Source: Burkholderiales bacterium (GTDB lineage: Bacteria; Pseudomonadota; Gammaproteobacteria; Burkholderiales; SG8-39). From it: a stretch of DNA of 8,217 nucleotides. Both the position numbers and the translations under genes were made by a program. Under the pieces are notes generated by a model that had not been told where the DNA came from, did no database searches, and saw only the letters and a list, made by a program, of their open reading frames with translations. Shown one piece after another: positions 6,182-8,217 of this stretch (the stretch's first letter is position 1; every line of letters begins with the position of its first letter). The stretch lies in NCBI GenBank assembly GCA_005777205.1, contig SXNB01000264.1, positions 1 to 8,217 on the forward strand, given 5' to 3'.

Positions 6182-6789
6182 GGCGCGATCCGGATAGCGA
6201 TCAGTTCGGCCAGGGTGCCGTCCTTCTCGGTGACCAAGACGCGCACCGGGAGGTTGCCCCGCTCCGGCGCTAGCCAGACCTGCGCGCGACGATCGTCTTG
6301 CGTGCGTTCGAACTTGAGCGCGTGAAACTCCCCTGCAGGGGTCCGGATGCGCTCCCGCCCCACTGGACTATAGATGTGCTCCGACACGCCGCGGCCGTCC
6401 GTGACCTGAATCGTCACGCGCCCCGCAGGAGGCTTGAAAGCAAAGTGCCAAAGTACACTCAGTCGGTCCTGGGCGCCCGCGGCAAGAGCGGCGCGGCGCG
6501 GGTCCTTGCCGGGACGCAGGTCCTCGAACGCCACCGGCCGCAGGCCCTCGGGCCCGATGCTGCCCGCGCTGGAGCGCCGGGCAACACCGCGAATCGCATA
6601 GAGACCCTTACCCTTCCAGACCTGCTCCAGGCGGTAGGTCCTGCCATCGTGCTCCATGCGCTCGCTGATGTCGGCCACCGCGGACCCGTTGCGCCACAGT
6701 TCATAGTCGATGGCCACTCGCTGCGGTAGGGCCGCCAGCGCGGTCCCAGCCGCCGCGAGGCTAGCGAGCAGAATAGAAAGCTTGCGCAT
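6178..6789 (-). CDS. DUF3108 domain exported protein
   Basis: A 203-residue protein of unknown function. The N-terminus is a classical Sec signal peptide: MRK, then a hydrophobic run LSILLASLAAAGTA, with probable cleavage after ALA (about residue 19). The mature part is beta-rich and carries patterns I associate with DUF3108: an early VAIDYELWRNG strand, a central LSVLWHFAF, and late TPAGEFHALKFERT and APERGNLPVRV strands ending in LAELIAI. ATG 6789 was preferred over an upstream in-frame start at 6837 because it begins the signal peptide and has AAGGGTGGGG just before it. That start overlaps the 3' end of purN by 29 bases, and the stop overlaps the next start (ATGA). The purN-DUF3108-RsmB grouping recurs in betaproteobacteria (recollection). 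The product is likely periplasmic or envelope-associated. Confidence 0.8.
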   Translation of the reverse strand: MRKLSILLASLAAAGTALAALPQRVAIDYELWRNGSAVADISERMEHDGRTYRLEQVWKGKGLYAIRGVARRSSAGSIGPEGLRPVAFEDLRPGKDPRRAALAAGAQDRLSVLWHFAFKPPAGRVTIQVTDGRGVSEHIYSPVGRERIRTPAGEFHALKFERTQDDRRAQVWLAPERGNLPVRVLVTEKDGTLAELIAIRIAP

Positions 6790-7375
6790 CCCCACCCTTA
6801 ACGTACACCCGCCCGTTTTCGAGGACAAGGCGCCCATCCAGAAACCAGCGTAGCGCCCGTGGATAGAGCGCGTGCTCCTCGCTCAGCACCCTTGCCGCCA
6901 GCGCCTCCGGCGTGTCCTCCGGGCGCACTGGCACCGCAGCCTGCGCGACGATCGGGCCGTGGTCGAGTTCCGCAGTGACGAAATGAACCGTGCAACCGTG
7001 CAGCTTCACGCCCGCCGCGAGCGCTCGTGCGTGGGTGTCGAGCCCGGTGAATGCGGGCAGCAGAGACGGGTGGATGTTCAGTAGCCGTCCCGCGTAGCGT
7101 TGCGCGAATCCCGGCGTCAGGATGCGCATGAAGCCGGCTAGCGCCACCAGCTTCGGCGCCAGGCGGTCGATCGCCGCGGACAGCGCGGCGTCGAAGGCCT
7201 CGCGCGAACCGAAGTCCTTGTGCGCGACGACCTGTGCGGGAACGCCATGCGCCGCGGCGATCGCGAGGCCGCCGGCGCCGGCGACATTACTGATCACACC
7301 GGAGACGGGAATCCCAGCTTCGATGAGGGCCTGCAGGTTGCTACCCCGGCCAGAGAGGAGGAGGACGACGGACAT
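6761..7375 (-). CDS. purN: Phosphoribosylglycinamide formyltransferase
   Basis: GAR transformylase uses 10-formyltetrahydrofolate to formylate glycinamide ribonucleotide, the third step of purine synthesis, in the cytoplasm. At 204 residues it is close to the 212 of E. coli PurN. The phosphate-binding loop SGRGSNLQ lies at 8-15. Catalytic Asn100 and His102 lie in LNIHPSLLPAFTGLDTHARA, with HGCTVHFV at 126-133 and catalytic Asp138 in ELDHGPIVAQ. All expected residues are present. The start at 7375 matches the family N-terminus. However, the preceding bases on the coding strand are GATTCGCCCCCC, with no Shine-Dalgarno sequence, so translation may rely on coupling or on a leaderless transcript. 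It overlaps the DUF3108 gene by 29 bases at its 3' end. Confidence 0.95.
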   Translation of the reverse strand: MSVVLLLSGRGSNLQALIEAGIPVSGVISNVAGAGGLAIAAAHGVPAQVVAHKDFGSREAFDAALSAAIDRLAPKLVALAGFMRILTPGFAQRYAGRLLNIHPSLLPAFTGLDTHARALAAGVKLHGCTVHFVTAELDHGPIVAQAAVPVRPEDTPEALAARVLSEEHALYPRALRWFLDGRLVLENGRVYVKGGDAQAFYSAR

Positions 7376-7424
7376 GGGGGGCGAATCTTATCCCAGCAGG
7401 CGCGCGCCGCCCTCGCCGCGTCGC

Positions 7425-7976
7425 TCAGCGCGGCGGGACCACCCACAGGTGGAACAGATGGTCGCGGTCGCCGGTGATCCATTGCTCGCGGTCCCTGGGC
7501 GTCACCTGCTTCATCGCGAGGGGCTTCCAGTCGCCGATGCCGAACTGGTGCGAGACGATGCGCGATCCCGGCTTGAGATCGGCCAGCAGTTTTGGCCTCA
7601 GCCGGGCGTTCAACTCCGGGTAGAGGTGCAGCGACACCAGGCTCGCTTCCGAAAAATTGGTCTGAAACAGGTCCTGCACCGCGAACCGCACCCGCCCGGC
7701 GACGCCGGCGGGCCGGGCCGCGGCGTTCGCTTCAGCGATCCGGCGCGGGTCAATGTCGATGCCGACGCCGCGGGCGCCGAACCGCCCCGCCGCCGCGATC
7801 ACGATCCGTCCATCACCGCAGCCAAGGTCGTACACCACATCCGTCGGGCCCACTTTGGCGAGGTGGAGCATCTCCTCGACCACCGCGTACGGGGTCGGGA
7901 TATAGGGTGCGCCAGCTTCAGGCCGGCGAGGAGCAGCCCGCGGACGCGCCCAACGCACCCAACGCACCCAACGCAC
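7425..7976 (-). CDS. Class I SAM-dependent methyltransferase-fold protein, frameshifted from its signal peptide
   Basis: The conserved part runs from about residue 20: YIPTPYAVVEEMLHLA, motif I VVYDLGCGDGRIVIAA (47-62), acidic GIDIDPRRI (72-80), VQDLFQTNF, then LRPKLLADLKPGSRIVSHQF and the end HLFHLWVVPPR. This matches a family of small methyltransferase-like proteins, often exported in betaproteobacteria; substrate unknown. The open frame can begin at GTG 7974-7976, but its first ~20 residues (WVRWVRWAR, then Arg/Pro-rich) are a 9-bp repeat read in the wrong frame. The natural start is almost certainly ATG 8007, which overlaps the fumC stop as ATGA and begins a signal peptide. A one-base shift near 7918-7930 separates the two. 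Either the gene is disrupted in nature or one base is miscalled. It is encoded 49 bases upstream of purN. Confidence 0.8.
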   Translation of the reverse strand: MRWVRWVRWARPRAAPRRPEAGAPYIPTPYAVVEEMLHLAKVGPTDVVYDLGCGDGRIVIAAAGRFGARGVGIDIDPRRIAEANAAARPAGVAGRVRFAVQDLFQTNFSEASLVSLHLYPELNARLRPKLLADLKPGSRIVSHQFGIGDWKPLAMKQVTPRDREQWITGDRDHLFHLWVVPPR

Positions 7977-8007
7977 CCAGAGTGGCGAAGAGCCCGCGTC
8001 GGTTCAT
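7918..8007 (-). other. Displaced twin-arginine lipoprotein signal peptide (5' end of the methyltransferase gene)
   Basis: From ATG 8007 the minus strand reads MNRRGLFATLGAL, three further LGA-type units, then SAGCSSPA and stop TGA 7918-7920 (29 residues). It shows an Arg-Arg pair, a Leu/Gly/Ala-rich hydrophobic core and a lipobox-like LGASAGC with Cys25. Removing one base in the CCGGCC stretch just before the stop would join it directly to the methyltransferase frame as SPPEAGAPYIPTP. The overlap with the fumC stop supports this as the real start of the gene. RR followed by G-L-F is only a partial match to the Tat consensus, so Sec export is also possible. Confidence 0.7.
7945..7980. repeat. 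9-bp tandem repeat, four units
   Basis: Four adjacent 9-base units on the + strand read CGCGCCCAA, CGCACCCAA, CGCACCCAA, CGCACCCAG. The middle two are identical and the outer ones differ by one base each. Read in the signal-peptide frame on the minus strand they encode four Leu-Gly-Ala triplets in the hydrophobic core. Because the unit is a multiple of three, gain or loss of a copy would change core length without shifting the frame. Confidence 0.9.
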
Positions 8008-8217
8008 TGCTTCGGTCCCAGCATGTCGTCCGCCCTCACCCAGTTGTCGAAATCGGTCCCGGAAACGTACCCCAGCGCCAAGGCCGCCTCGCGCAGCGTG
8101 CTGCCCTCACGGTGCGCCTTCTTGGCGATCGCCGCGGCGCGATCGTAGCCGATGCGCGGCGCCCGCGCCGTCACCTGCAGCCGCGAGCGCCCGACCCGCT
8201 CGCCGCTGCGGTCCCGA
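8004..8217 (-). CDS. fumC: Class II fumarate hydratase, C-terminal fragment
   Basis: The 70 codons before TGA 8004-8006 read VGRSRLQVTARAPRIGYDRA, then AAIAKKAHREGSTLREAALA, LGYVSGTDFDNWVRADDM and LGPKQ. This is the C-terminal domain of FumC-type fumarases, which interconvert fumarate and malate in the TCA cycle; the IGYDxAAxIAKxA and FDxWVRxxDM patterns are diagnostic. The catalytic GSSxMPxKxN region lies outside the window. The part before IGYD (TARAP where TALNP is usual, and Gln for a hydrophobic residue) is somewhat divergent but aligns without gaps. Aspartase and argininosuccinate lyase share the superfamily, but this tail fits fumarase best. The stop overlaps ATG 8007 of the next gene (ATGA). 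Confidence 0.8.
   Translation of the reverse strand, partial: RDRSGERVGRSRLQVTARAPRIGYDRAAAIAKKAHREGSTLREAALALGYVSGTDFDNWVRADDMLGPKQ

Noticed and set aside
7414..7435. GC-rich 7-bp hairpin (CGCCGCG / CGCGGCG) around the methyltransferase stop codon, considered as a terminator
   Set aside because: There is no U-tract on the coding strand, and the stem is of a kind common by chance in GC-rich DNA. The downstream purN lies in the same direction with only 49 bases between them.

Overview
The window reads as part of a high-GC betaproteobacterial chromosome (order not resolved; Burkholderiales, Rhodocyclales or Nitrosomonadales are all possible). The reasons are the gene neighbourhoods (coaBC-dut, divergent radC followed by rpmB-rpmG, and purN next to a DUF3108 gene and an RsmB/NOP-type methyltransferase), an extended Ole1-type desaturase of about 390 residues, and consistently GC-rich third codon positions. 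All gene names are assigned from remembered family motifs, not from a search.

Layout. Bases 1 to about 135 are foreign to the rest: about 44% GC by my count, and encoding on the + strand part of a DUF2933-type small membrane protein. They join abruptly, at about 134-137, to the interior of a minus-strand dut gene, which is cut inside its third catalytic motif. dut follows coaBC (coenzyme A synthesis) with a one-base overlap. radC runs divergently from coaBC on the + strand, then rpmB and rpmG (ribosomal proteins L28 and L33) with their own extended -10 promoter and a strong terminator at 2834-2861. The terminator sits between convergent genes and can serve both.

Everything from 2902 to the right edge is on the minus strand. 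Read in the direction of transcription, the order is: the 3' end of a fumC-like class II fumarase, a secreted or lipid-anchored methyltransferase-fold protein, purN, a DUF3108 exported protein, an RsmB/NOP-type RNA cytosine methyltransferase, a wrecked mscS-family channel gene, and a fatty acid desaturase with its own promoter. Start and stop codons overlap at fumC/methyltransferase (ATGA), purN/DUF3108 (29 bases) and DUF3108/RsmB (ATGA), which suggests a translationally coupled cluster. The purine, RNA-modification and fumarase genes are housekeeping and have no obvious shared pathway.

Most interesting points: (1) the chimeric left end; (2) an mscS-family pseudogene with one or two frameshifts, two in-frame stops and loss of the pore and beta domains; (3) a methyltransferase-like gene split by a one-base shift from a twin-arginine lipoprotein signal peptide built on a 9-bp tandem repeat; (4) a transposase-like C-terminal extension on the desaturase. 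I saw no rRNA, tRNA, CRISPR array, intact insertion sequence or defence system, and no convincing new multi-gene system.
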